A program made the translations under genes and the position numbers. Below are positions 26,258-34,531 of a DNA stretch of 64,000 nucleotides, one piece after another. Position 1 is the stretch's first letter. Each line of letters starts with the position of its first letter. Under the pieces are notes generated by a model. It worked only from the letters and a program-made list of their open reading frames with translations, was not told where the DNA came from and searched no databases. Source of the stretch: JADJAH01 sp964615795 (GTDB lineage: Bacteria > Bacteroidota > Ignavibacteria > Tepidaquicellales > Tepidaquicellaceae); NCBI GenBank assembly GCA_964615795.1, contig CAZTQR010000002.1, positions 41,450 through 105,449 of the forward strand, written 5' to 3'.

Positions 26258-26731
26258 CTACTTTGTTCCGTGAGGATCGTTTATGACTTCATCGCCGACT
26301 ACAGTCGCCTTTACCGAAAGTCCCATCTCGGAATTGTTTATCAGCGTAATCTCACGCGCTCTGAAACTGTCAGCTCCGCATTTGCCGTTCACTTTTCCGT
26401 CATCACCGTCAATGTAGATGGCAACGTCTCCGCAGTGCTCGGGTGTCTGGTAAAGGGGAAGCCTTAGGTCACTTGCCTCAACGCTGATCGCTGTAAACGC
26501 ATCCAGATTGCATTGGTCAAAGTCCGCTGCGTTGATGTTCCATTTCTCTCCGGGCATCAGGTAGTTTTCGAAAGTAAGAACGATCTTTCTGTTATTCCCG
26601 ATCGCCTGAAGCTCTTTCGGCTCATTCAGGTCACCTGATGATACTCCGGTAGGATTGTTGTTGCAGGCTATCAGTGTTACTGCGGCTGCTACTACTGCCA
26701 GTACTGCGAATGATCTCATTAGCTTTTTCAT
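26258..26731 (-). CDS. Small lipoprotein of the two-cysteine array family
   Basis: 157 aa. The signal ends in a lipobox, VTLIAC, followed by NNNPTG. The ATG is preceded by GAAAGGAGACAG. The mature part has the features shared across this locus: a cysteine (EHCGDVAIYID), a second cysteine about 17 residues on (KCGADSF), then a strand pair REITLINNSEMGLSVKATVV. This V/I-x-L-x-N-x-S pattern recurs in the four neighbouring genes. I do not recognise a database family. It is probably a small beta-sandwich anchored to a membrane. A strong hairpin (26795-26823) separates it from the gene upstream. Confidence 0.72.
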   Translation of the reverse strand: MKKLMRSFAVLAVVAAAVTLIACNNNPTGVSSGDLNEPKELQAIGNNRKIVLTFENYLMPGEKWNINAADFDQCNLDAFTAISVEASDLRLPLYQTPEHCGDVAIYIDGDDGKVNGKCGADSFRAREITLINNSEMGLSVKATVVGDEVINDPHGTK

Positions 26732-26844
26732 TTCTGTCTCCTTTCATTATTTGGTTTTTGGGAATTCTGTTTTTCCGGTTTCTCCGGGCGCCTGCTGAAA
26801 CCCGCTTTGGGTACGGGTTTCAGTCCTTGCCCGAATTCTGACTT

Positions 26845-27318
26845 TCATTGCTCTGATAATCCGTGCAGAGCTTTGGCATCAACTACTGCTACCAGGTACA
26901 TCCGCTTCTTGCTGTTGTTCTTCAGGACGACAGTCTGCGAATTTATCTTGCCGGTCGTGCAGTCTGCAAATTCCGTCTTTGTATCGCTGTCGGTTTGAAC
27001 TGTGACTCTTTTGCAGAAATCTGACGATTCAGACAATTCATACTCAGATGCGCTTATGAGCGTAACCGATGTAATGAATGATACACCTAGTTCGTCGGCC
27101 TTTATCACTGTCTCTGCAAAGGGTTGAAGATCGAGTCCGAATTCAAAGGTAACCTCTTTGAAATCGAGTGAGCTTCCTGTTTCGAAACCACTGCTGAGAT
27201 CCGCGGATCCTCCGGTCTTTGAAGAACTGACCGGTCCGCTGTAGTCCGAGCAACCTGCAAGTACCAGCGATAGAAGCAGTACAGCCATAGCCGCTGTTTT
27301 GATCTTGTTCGTGTTCAT
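26845..27318 (-). CDS. Small lipoprotein, paralogue of the array family
   Basis: 157 aa. Signal MNTNKIKTAAMAVLLLSLVL ends in AGC (LVLAGC) and is followed by SDYSGPVSSS. The ATG follows GAAAGGAGAAAG. The mature region includes ITSVTLISAS, DFCKRVTVQTDSD, FADCTTGKINSQTVVLKNNS and MYLVAVVDAK. It is clearly homologous, over nearly its full length, to the first half of the protein at 27708-28520 (ITSVTLADGS, YPSCSTGPIKSQKVTLTNKG). Function is unknown. It is preceded downstream in transcription by a 32-codon remnant of another array gene. Confidence 0.75.
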   Translation of the reverse strand: MNTNKIKTAAMAVLLLSLVLAGCSDYSGPVSSSKTGGSADLSSGFETGSSLDFKEVTFEFGLDLQPFAETVIKADELGVSFITSVTLISASEYELSESSDFCKRVTVQTDSDTKTEFADCTTGKINSQTVVLKNNSKKRMYLVAVVDAKALHGLSEQ

Positions 27319-27380
27319 TTCTTTCTCCTTTCGTTTTTGATTTTACCTTCGGCTTATTCGAGGGCTTTTGTTTTATGAAA

Positions 27381-27479
27381 TTACTCTCCGGCAATTATGC
27401 CGCTTACTTTGATCGAATTCAGTGTTACTGTAGCTGTCAGTACTGTCAGCTGTGTAAAAATTATTTTTAGCGTCTTCAT
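27381..27479 (-). pseudogene. 32-codon remnant of an array lipoprotein gene
   Basis: An open frame with a ribosome-binding site (GGGAG) reads MKTLKIIFTQLTVLTATVTL and then ends SIKVSGIIAGE. The last ten residues (IKVSGIIAGE) equal the C-terminus of the protein at 28581-29099, and 34 bases (27377-27410) are identical to 28577-28610. It looks like a copy that lost its middle by deletion, joining a signal-like start to the family C-terminus. It has no lipobox. It might still be translated as a small peptide. Confidence 0.7.
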
Positions 27480-27707
27480 TTTTACTCCCTGTTAGTTTTA
27501 GTTTTTGAAATGTCGTTTAGTCACTCATTTTGATTCGGATGCTGAAACCGCTTTGAGCAAGAATTCAAATCCTCCCGCAGGTCCCGCATTCAGTATTTGA
27601 AATTCCAAAGAACACATTTCGCATTTTGTCTGAGATTGTTGAGCTCAGGCCCCTCTAATTTCTCAGCGTTGCAGGTGTTGCAAAGGCCCACATTACTGAC
27701 TGCATTG

Positions 27708-28520
27708 TCACTGCCTTGTTGTCGAACATAATCCAATTACTGGTTTGAGCGTCCTCTTGCCATTGTTTGTGATCCGGACAGTTTTAGCGGATAGTTTTAA
27801 ATATCTGCATCTTCCGGTAGGCGCTACTTCATTTCCGTCAGCCTCAAATGTCAATTCATGGCAAAAGTCTGCAACCTCATTCGGATTACCTGTTTCATAA
27901 AAAAAGTAAAAAGAGGATATTAGATAATCTTTATAAGCTTCGAATTTAACTGTTACTCCGGGAAGGAAATGAAATAATGTGAACAAACATTGTTCATAAT
28001 CATACTGCGCATTTCCAGGCATGTTTGAAGCATTTTTAGTCCAATCTGGGCTATCACTATTGACAATTCCATACTGCAATTTTGCTTGCACTTTTGCTGT
28101 CACATGCACTCGTTCCTTGCCTTTGTTAGTCAAAGTCACTTTTTGAGACTTGATTGGACCGGTACTGCAGGAAGGATAGTCAACTTCCTCCGGGTGGTTC
28201 GTCTGCAATGAAACCTTTTCGGAAAAGTCTGCCGACTCCGAATTCTTCGAGCCGTCTGCAAGTGTAACAGAGGTAATGTAAGAAGCTCCGATTTCTTCGG
28301 CTTTAATTTCGTATCTGCTCAATCCCTCAAGAACGAACTCAAGTTCAAATGATATATCCTCCAGGTCAAGGGCGTCACTGAATTCGGGAATCACTGTGTG
28401 CCCTTCCGTTCCCGCTGTATTCGATGAACCGACCGGCCCATTGTAGTCTGAACATCCTGCCAGCACGGCTGCAAAGAACAATACTGACATCGCTGTTGCT
28501 TTGATTTTGTTTGAGTACAT
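27708..28520 (-). CDS. Two-domain lipoprotein of the array family
   Basis: 270 aa. The signal ends in a lipobox, AAVLAGC, followed by SDYNGPVGSSN. Residues about 40-150 match the 26845 protein. A second, related unit at about 185-265 has the same order: DFCHELTFEADGN, GRCRYLKLSAKTVRITNNG, LKPVIGL. In the first unit the leading cysteine is replaced by Ser (DFSEKVSLQT). An internal duplication or fusion of two family units is the simplest explanation. The start follows AAAGGAAAAC. No known family is recognised. Confidence 0.72.
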   Translation of the reverse strand: MYSNKIKATAMSVLFFAAVLAGCSDYNGPVGSSNTAGTEGHTVIPEFSDALDLEDISFELEFVLEGLSRYEIKAEEIGASYITSVTLADGSKNSESADFSEKVSLQTNHPEEVDYPSCSTGPIKSQKVTLTNKGKERVHVTAKVQAKLQYGIVNSDSPDWTKNASNMPGNAQYDYEQCLFTLFHFLPGVTVKFEAYKDYLISSFYFFYETGNPNEVADFCHELTFEADGNEVAPTGRCRYLKLSAKTVRITNNGKRTLKPVIGLCSTTRQ

Positions 28521-28580
28521 TTTGTTTTCCTTTCGTTTTATTTTTTACCGTCAAAAGGCTGAAGTCAAATGTTTAAGAAA

Positions 28581-29099
28581 TTACTCTCCGGCAATTATGC
28601 CGCTTACTTTAATTGATTGCTGACTGCTGTTGATGATCTTCAGGTCTATGAAACTGCATCTCTCCAGCATGATTGACTTCACTGTAAGATCAAGCCCGTC
28701 AATTGTCTTAAGTGTGAAGTCGGCATCTGCCTGAAGATACACCGCGAATATGCCGTATGGCTGAAGTTCCTGAAGATCTGCTGTTTCACCCGGCTCAAGG
28801 CTCAGGCTCACCGGCACAATGCTGTTGAAGTTATTGCCGGTATTGGATTCGATCAGCCTGGATTCACTTACGCTGACTGCTTTGGAACTTATGCCAAGGT
28901 CAAGCTTCAGAACCGATTGCGAGATTTGGTTTCCATCTCCTGAATTCTCAGTCCTTTCACTTTCACCGGCGGCTGAGTTGCCGGATCCGGCAGGGTTGTA
29001 GTTCCCGCAACCCACTGCCACGAGCACTGAAAGAGCCCCAAGCACTGCCAGCTTCTTCTTCAGCGCCTGCTTTGCTGTTTCTTTGATTAATGCGTTCAT
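28581..29099 (-). CDS. Small lipoprotein, first gene of the array
   Basis: 172 aa from the ATG at 29099, which follows GAAAGGAGAAT. An in-frame ATG at 29135 is upstream of that site and less likely. The signal ends in VLVAVGC, followed by GNYNPAGSG, a likely lipoprotein. The mature part has a Ser/Glu/Gly-rich linker, beta-rich middle (VPVSLSLEPGETADLQEL) and the family ending (ERCSFIDLKIINSSQQSIKV, then SGIIAGE). It carries only one cysteine of the usual pair. It is first in the series 29099-26258 and lies directly below a candidate activator-dependent promoter. Confidence 0.73.
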   Translation of the reverse strand: MNALIKETAKQALKKKLAVLGALSVLVAVGCGNYNPAGSGNSAAGESERTENSGDGNQISQSVLKLDLGISSKAVSVSESRLIESNTGNNFNSIVPVSLSLEPGETADLQELQPYGIFAVYLQADADFTLKTIDGLDLTVKSIMLERCSFIDLKIINSSQQSIKVSGIIAGE

Positions 29100-29148
29100 G
29101 TTTGTTAATTCTCCTTTCGTTGTGCTGAACTTCATTGTTCAGTCTTTG

Positions 29149-29218
29149 CAAAGATGATGATGTTTGGTTGGAAGTTGCATAGGGCTGATTTCGGATTCTT
29201 CATAGGGGAATTTATCTA
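29149..29218 (-). promoter_or_regulatory. Candidate regulated promoter of the lipoprotein array
   Basis: The minus strand has a -7-like CATCTTTG (29149-29156, one mismatch to TAnnTTTG) with no good -33. A 16-bp motif TAGGGGAATTTATCTA (plus-strand reading, 29203-29218) lies 46 bp upstream of it. Between them a second CATAGGG occurs at 29178-29184, and the motif itself begins CATAGGG at 29201. An inverted repeat CTGAAC/GTTCAG (29125-29142) lies in the leader. The layout fits binding by an activator. Confidence 0.45.
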
Positions 29219-29283
29219 AACTGTCGGGTTAAATACTTAGTGGTACCTGGCGGCCATTGGAAGAATGGTGAAGGGCGGAGCTC

Positions 29284-29312
29284 TTGCCTCCCTCTGTCTC
29301 AGAGAGAGGCAA
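29284..29312 (-). other. Strong RNA hairpin in the gene-free stretch before the lipoprotein array
   Basis: TTGCCTC and CTCT pair with AGAG and GAGGCAA around a 5-base loop, giving 12 pairs in minus-strand RNA, one of them G-U. No T-run follows, so it is not an ordinary terminator. The whole gap 29100-29492 holds no gene; besides this hairpin it has the two promoter-like sites listed separately. Confidence 0.6.
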
Positions 29313-29397
29313 TCACTTCAAAGATGTGTATGCTCGGGAGGAAAATGGCAAGTAATTGTGATATGTGTTTGTTACAGTTCCCCGATGAGAAACTGAT

Positions 29398-29467
29398 CAA
29401 AACTAATCACGCACCCGTCCAATAATAATAGGACAGGGCACACAATCTTTGTAGGGGTATTTAACTA
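29398..29467 (-). promoter_or_regulatory. Second candidate regulated promoter, between response regulator and array
   Basis: The minus strand reads TAGTTTTG (29398-29405), an exact TAnnTTTG match. The motif TAGGGGTATTTAACTA (29452-29467) lies 46 bp upstream, the same spacing as at 29149-29218. Transcription would enter about 290 bases without a gene, starting with a CAGTT/AACTG hairpin, then the strong hairpin at 29284-29312. It could make a small RNA or a long leader for the array. Confidence 0.45.
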
Positions 29468-29492
29468 TGAAACGCGGGAGTAGCGGGTTGGA

Positions 29493-30146
29493 TCACTCCG
29501 TTAGCAGAGATTTGTTTTCTATTGCGAATTTTATGAGACTGTGACTGCCTCTGAGATTCAGCTTGTTGCTGATGTTGGTCCTGTGATTTTCAATTGTGCG
29601 GTGGCTCAGGAAAAGTATGTCCGCTATTTCTTTTGATGTTTTGTTTTGGGATATGTACCGGAGCACCTTTCTTTCTGTTGGCGTCAGGTTATCGAGCATG
29701 GGTGTAGTTTTCCTCAGTTCTGCAAGCTTCTGCCGCCTCTTAAGAAGAAGGTTTGACATAGACGGGCTGATGAAATAGTTGCCTTCGCTTACGGATGAAA
29801 TGCATTCCAGTATGTCATTTACCGCGCTGTCTTTGAGTACATATCCTTTGATTCCAAGGCCCATCGCTTCATCAAAGATGTCTTCTTCAGAGTACATTGT
29901 CAGAAACACAACCTTGACGGGCATATCAGCAACTTGCTTCAGAACTTCCAGCCCGGTCAACTTCGGCATATCAATATCCAACAGCGCTATGTCCGGTTTC
30001 TTCTCTGTGATCAGTTCAAGGGCCTTTGCTCCGTTATCAGCCTCACCGATGATCTTGATTTTATTGTCCTTCTCAATGATCTGCCTCAGCCCCTCTCGAA
30101 AGATAGGATGGTCATCAGCAATTATGAGCTTTATCTCTTCCGGCAT
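29493..30146 (-). CDS. NarL/FixJ-family response regulator
   Basis: 217 aa. The receiver domain (about 5-125) has the acidic pair DD at 11-12, phosphoacceptor D57 (ALLDIDMP), Thr in FLTMYS and Lys in VLKDSA. The C-terminal LuxR-type helix-turn-helix (about 150-212) reads LTPTERKVLRYISQNKTSKE and HRTIENHRTNISNKLNLRGS. Its partner is the histidine kinase gene 86 bases upstream. About half or more of the sequence matches the second regulator at 34697, so the two pairs are duplicates. It probably controls the nearby surface-protein genes. Confidence 0.95.
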   Translation of the reverse strand: MPEEIKLIIADDHPIFREGLRQIIEKDNKIKIIGEADNGAKALELITEKKPDIALLDIDMPKLTGLEVLKQVADMPVKVVFLTMYSEEDIFDEAMGLGIKGYVLKDSAVNDILECISSVSEGNYFISPSMSNLLLKRRQKLAELRKTTPMLDNLTPTERKVLRYISQNKTSKEIADILFLSHRTIENHRTNISNKLNLRGSHSLIKFAIENKSLLTE

Positions 30147-30232
30147 TTTGTAAAGTTTGATGTTTTAAAATATTAAAGCAAGGTTTTAGCTTCAACGTGC
30201 AGAGAATTCCACATGCAGGTTACTTATTGCTT

Positions 30233-33200
30233 TTAATTACTTAATTGTCCATTGCCGGTCCCGCTTGATACAACCGGAATGCTCAGCTTCACTTCTGTCC
30301 CTGATTCCCGGGAAGAGGTGATGCTTATTTCTGCATTTATCATCCTTGCTCTTTCTTTCATTCCCTGCAGGCCAAGCCCGTGACCCGCTGCTGATGGCTT
30401 ATCCGCAGAAAACTGGAATCCTTTTCCGTTGTCTGAGATCAGCACTGAGATCTCGCATTCTCCCCTGCTTACATTAAGCAATGCCTCTGTCGCTTGTGAA
30501 TGCTTTATGATGTTGTTTACACTTTCCTGAACAATTCTGTACAGCGTGATCTCCGATTCCTGTGGCAAGAGTCCGTCTATCTCATCCACAGAACTGATGA
30601 ACGACACACCGGCAGTTCCTGAAACTCTGTCCACTATTGACTTTATTGCTTTGGTCAGCCCCAGCCTCTCTATCTGATACGGATGCAGATTGTAGGATAT
30701 CTCTCTCACTTCGCTCAGCGTCCCGGAAAGTATCTCAGACACTTCCTTCAGTTTCTCGCTTGTACCGTCGTCAATTTTACCTTCATTGAGACTAAGCTGA
30801 AGCCTGTTCTTTGAGATCAGTAACCCGTGCCCGATACTGTCGTGAAGCTCTGATGCGATCCTCTTCCGGTCATTCTCCTGTGCTTCAATCATTTTTCTTG
30901 TGAACTCTTCCTGAGCCTTCTTTTCCTTTCTTACCTGATTCAGCTTGTTCTGATATATCATGCTTCCCGCCGTCATAACGCTTACCGCGCTCAGTGCCTT
31001 GAACCATCCGGTCTTCCAGAAAGGAGGCGATATGCTCATGCGCATGCTCAGGATATCCTCATTCCATTCTCCCTCGGAATTGGTGCACATAACTTTGAAC
31101 GTATACTGCCCGTGGTCAAGATTTGTATAAGTGGCAGTCCCGGCATTTCCGGAGGAAACCCAGTCACGGTCAAACTTCTCAAGCTTGTACCTGTACTGGA
31201 TCTTTTCGGACGCTCTGAAGTCCATTGCCGCAAAACCAAAGGTTATGACGCTGTCCCTGTATGTCAGCTCAATTTCCTCTTCACTCCATATTGAGTTTTC
31301 CAGTGGTGAATCCTTTCCTCCCGGAATCACGGAACGGTTGAATAACCTGAAGTCGGTAAAGACAAGCTTTGGCCTGAAACCGCTCTTTTTGAAACCGTTC
31401 GGGTCGAACAGGTTGAATCCGTTCAGTCCCCCGTACATGATCCTTCCGTCTTTCAGTTTCAGCGAAGAGTGCTGAATGAACTCGTTACCCTGAAATCCGT
31501 CACTCTTGTCATATGTTGAGATCACCTCTCCGGCCATACTTAGTTTTGCAATGCCGTTGTTCGTGGAGATCCACATGTTGCCATTGTCGGGGATAATTGA
31601 GTAGATCAGATTGTTTGGCAGGCCGTCCTTTTCATTTACAACCCGGCATGTTCCTTTGCTCACATTCAGTATGTAAATCCCTGAAGTTGTCCCGGCCCAG
31701 ATACAGCCATCGGCAGCTATACCCAGCGAATATACCACTTTGTCTATGTTGACACCGTTTGCTCCGCGGTAACGATTTATCTTCAATGTTCTTGTATCCA
31801 TGCTGTCCAGGCCTCCGTATTCTGTTGCTATCCAAAGTGTGCCGTCAGCGCCGAAACAAAGGTCTCTTATTCTGTCTGAACTCAAAGTGGCAGGATCATC
31901 GGGATCACTCCTGAAACTCCGGAAAATGCCGCTCTGCCTGTCATAATAATTGAGGCCGCCTGAAGTTCCTATCCAGAGGTTTCCGCATTCATCACTGAGT
32001 ATGTCGTAAACCGTGTCATTGGAGATGCTTCCTTCTTCTGTTGCTGATTGCCTGAAGTGATTCATCTCACCGTTAGCCGGATTGTAACGGATCAATCCTC
32101 CGCCGGATGTCCCTATCCAAACAGTACCTTCAGGATCGATCTCAATTGAGAGGATGACTTCAAGACCGGTGATCCTCTGGTCAAACTCGGGATGTTCGAA
32201 TTGCGTCACTTCGTAACTGGACATGTCCAGCACATTCACACCTTTGCCTCTGGTGCCAATCCAAATCCTGCCGTCGGGAGCTTCGGCAAAGCAGTAAACT
32301 TTGTTTGTGGATATAGATGTGCTGTACCTCGGGTCATGAAAGAAATGCAGGACATTTCCTGTTTCAGGGTTGAACCTGTCTGCACCGTCGCCGTAAGTTC
32401 CCACCCACATCAGCCCTGACATATCTTCGAAAATGCATGTGACTGAATTATTGCTTATGCTGTCTGATGAAAATTCATCATGCTCATAGTTAACATAGCG
32501 GCTACTTCCTTTTCTTTTCAGCCATAGTCCCTTTTCTCTGGTGCCTATCCAAAGACTTCCGTGTGAATCCTCCTTGGCAAATGAAACAAGCTGTGCTTCC
32601 TGCTCTTTTATAACTTCGGGCAGATCGGCCTGCACAGCTTCATAACTTCCTTCCTGTAAAATAAACAACCCGCCGTTAGTGCTGATAAGTATGTTGCCCG
32701 AACTGTCTTCGGACATGTTGTTAACTCTCTTGTGACTCAGAGAATTACTGATTATGTCTTTGAATCCCACACGCAAAAATCTTTCAGCCTCAGGGTCAAA
32801 GATGTCAACTCCTCCGCCCCAGGTGCCCACGAGAATTCTTCCCCTGCTGTCAACAAGGAGGCTGTTCAGCTTTGCGTAGCTCAAACCGTTTGGACTGCCG
32901 TTTCCCGCGCCGTAAGATTTGAACGATCTGCTGTGACAGTCAAAGACAGATAGGCCGCCTCCGTATGTCGCCAGATAGATCCTTCCGTCCCGGCCTTCGG
33001 CAATTGACCTGATCTGATCAACCGGCAATCCATCGCTCGTTCCGGCTGAAACAAATTGTTCAAACTTGTCAAGCCCGCGGTCGTACCTGCAAAGGCCTGA
33101 CAATGTTCCCACCCAGACATTGCCACCGGAATCTTCAAACAAAGAATAGATCAGATTTCCCGTAAGTGAATCATTGGTTGTGTTGTCACTCTTATAGATG

Positions 33201-33352
33201 ACAAATTTCTTTCCGTCATATCTGTTCAGTCCGTCCTGTGTGCCAAGCCAGATGAAACCGAGACTGTCCTGCAGTATGCACATAACCGCACTTTGTGAAA
33301 GGCCGTCATCAATGCTGAGATTATGAAACCGGATTCTGTCTGAGGGATGCAA
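30233..33352 (-). CDS. Reg_prop sensor histidine kinase (HisKA_3), first copy
   Basis: 1039 aa. I count 14 Reg_prop blades (for example GFIWLGTQDGLNRYDG, GNVWVGTLSGL, GTVWIGTSGGGL, GNLWIGTSGGLNYYD), fitting two seven-bladed propellers. A Y_Y_Y domain follows (YRYKLEKFDRDWVSSG, GQYTFKVMCTNSEGEWNE), then one membrane helix at about 775-800 (WFKALSAVSVMTAGSMIY). The kinase core has the HisKA_3 phosphoacceptor in IASELHDSIGHG and an ATPase domain (VNNIIKHS, DNGKGF, GHGLGLQGMKERA). The start is odd: the only candidate in this frame is TTG at 33352, shortly after a stop, and no signal peptide is encoded. The blades should be outside the cell, so either the N-terminus is mis-set or the export is unusual. 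Confidence 0.93.
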   Translation of the reverse strand: MHPSDRIRFHNLSIDDGLSQSAVMCILQDSLGFIWLGTQDGLNRYDGKKFVIYKSDNTTNDSLTGNLIYSLFEDSGGNVWVGTLSGLCRYDRGLDKFEQFVSAGTSDGLPVDQIRSIAEGRDGRIYLATYGGGLSVFDCHSRSFKSYGAGNGSPNGLSYAKLNSLLVDSRGRILVGTWGGGVDIFDPEAERFLRVGFKDIISNSLSHKRVNNMSEDSSGNILISTNGGLFILQEGSYEAVQADLPEVIKEQEAQLVSFAKEDSHGSLWIGTREKGLWLKRKGSSRYVNYEHDEFSSDSISNNSVTCIFEDMSGLMWVGTYGDGADRFNPETGNVLHFFHDPRYSTSISTNKVYCFAEAPDGRIWIGTRGKGVNVLDMSSYEVTQFEHPEFDQRITGLEVILSIEIDPEGTVWIGTSGGGLIRYNPANGEMNHFRQSATEEGSISNDTVYDILSDECGNLWIGTSGGLNYYDRQSGIFRSFRSDPDDPATLSSDRIRDLCFGADGTLWIATEYGGLDSMDTRTLKINRYRGANGVNIDKVVYSLGIAADGCIWAGTTSGIYILNVSKGTCRVVNEKDGLPNNLIYSIIPDNGNMWISTNNGIAKLSMAGEVISTYDKSDGFQGNEFIQHSSLKLKDGRIMYGGLNGFNLFDPNGFKKSGFRPKLVFTDFRLFNRSVIPGGKDSPLENSIWSEEEIELTYRDSVITFGFAAMDFRASEKIQYRYKLEKFDRDWVSSGNAGTATYTNLDHGQYTFKVMCTNSEGEWNEDILSMRMSISPPFWKTGWFKALSAVSVMTAGSMIYQNKLNQVRKEKKAQEEFTRKMIEAQENDRKRIASELHDSIGHGLLISKNRLQLSLNEGKIDDGTSEKLKEVSEILSGTLSEVREISYNLHPYQIERLGLTKAIKSIVDRVSGTAGVSFISSVDEIDGLLPQESEITLYRIVQESVNNIIKHSQATEALLNVSRGECEISVLISDNGKGFQFSADKPSAAGHGLGLQGMKERARMINAEISITSSRESGTEVKLSIPVVSSGTGNGQLSN

Positions 33353-33417
33353 TAGTAATAATTATGGGGCAAAATACTCTTACATCATTGCAACTTCAAT
33401 CTTCAAAAAACTTCTTA

Positions 33418-33456
33418 CCAAAAATAAGAACTCCGGTGAACCAAAGCTCACCGGAG
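33418..33456 (-). terminator. Terminator of the module-only T9SS protein gene
   Basis: A perfect 9-bp stem CTCCGGTGA/TCACCGGAG (33431-33439 and 33448-33456) is followed on the minus strand by TTCTTATTTTT. It implies that the kinase gene at 33352 starts a new transcript. Confidence 0.88.
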
Positions 33457-33483
33457 CGATTTTCAGACATTGATCTGATATTC

Positions 33484-34479
33484 TTACTTCACCAACTGCA
33501 TCTGCTTAACCAGCTGTTCACCGTTCACGTTAAGCCTGTAGAAATATGTCCCGCTTGACAGAGCGGAAGCATCCCACTTAAACGAATGGTTGCCGGGCAT
33601 GAGATTCTGATCGACCAGTATGGCAAGCTCTCTTCCTGACATGTCATAGACAGACAGCTTTACATTTGATGCATTCTTCAGGCCGAATGATATCACAGTT
33701 GATGGATTGAACGGATTCGGATAGTTCTGCATCAGCTCAAACGTCTTCTTGCCTGTTTGCGAAACCGGCTTCGCAACGCTTCCCGGAGGTACCATCGCCT
33801 GAATGTATTCGGCGGAATTCTGCTCTACGATCAGCATGTCCGTGCCGTCAACGAACTCATCTCCCGTTAGATCAGTCGCAAGATCGCCGCTTGCATAGTT
33901 GAGTGCATCATTCTCTACCATACCGTAGTCGGTGCCGTCAACAATTCCGTCCGTGTTCACATCTCCGACATAGATAGTCGCAAACTTTGGGCCGCCGAAA
34001 TCGTACTCATACATGTTCGATCCGTATGCCTGTGATCTGCTTGTCGTGAAGTCGTAACTGTTGAGCACTGTGTGGTCCAGAACAACGGGCTCTTTGCTGA
34101 AGGTCTCTATCGAGTTCTTTGACTTTATCGAGATATAAACTTCCGGCAGATAAATGTTCGAAATAGTCACACTTGCAGTCATTGAGTTTCTGTCAAATGT
34201 AACTGTCTTTCTTGCATGGATCAGGTCCGGGCTGACAGCATCCCGCAGAATCACTTCCGCTTTGATGTCTTTGCTGAGTGTCTTCGAATCGGGATCAAAG
34301 TACCCCTGGAATGAAGCCTTGATTTCAATTCTGTAATCGGGAAGTGTGAGCTGTGCAAAGGAACCTCCGGCAAGCACGAGCATAAAAGCCAATGCGAATG
34401 CCAGTGCAGTTAGAGTGGTCCTTGCTTTTCTGAACGTCTTGCCGATTACTGCTTCAGGTGAACCATTGTTGTACTTCAT
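33484..34479 (-). CDS. Secreted module-only protein: dockerin-like module plus T9SS sorting domain
   Basis: 331 aa. A long signal peptide (cut near GSFAQ, residue 43) follows an ATG preceded by GAAAGGAGAAAG. Residues about 50-225 are the window's shared module with no other N-terminal domain: VYISIKSKNSIETFS, QAYGSNM, VGDVNTDGIVDGTD, TGDEFVDGTDM. After a PPGS linker, residues 245-331 are a T9SS type A sorting domain (QNYPNPFNPSTVISF, VYDMSGRELA, GTYFYRLNVNG, KQMQLVK). It is the only protein here with both module and sorting tail. Because it sits between the two sensor/regulator pairs, it may be a cell-surface anchor or a reporter ligand of the system; this is inference. Confidence 0.87.
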   Translation of the reverse strand: MKYNNGSPEAVIGKTFRKARTTLTALAFALAFMLVLAGGSFAQLTLPDYRIEIKASFQGYFDPDSKTLSKDIKAEVILRDAVSPDLIHARKTVTFDRNSMTASVTISNIYLPEVYISIKSKNSIETFSKEPVVLDHTVLNSYDFTTSRSQAYGSNMYEYDFGGPKFATIYVGDVNTDGIVDGTDYGMVENDALNYASGDLATDLTGDEFVDGTDMLIVEQNSAEYIQAMVPPGSVAKPVSQTGKKTFELMQNYPNPFNPSTVISFGLKNASNVKLSVYDMSGRELAILVDQNLMPGNHSFKWDASALSSGTYFYRLNVNGEQLVKQMQLVK

Positions 34480-34531
34480 TTCTTTCTCCTTTCTTGTTTT
34501 GGGTTTGTAATGAACTGCTTTAAACTCATTA

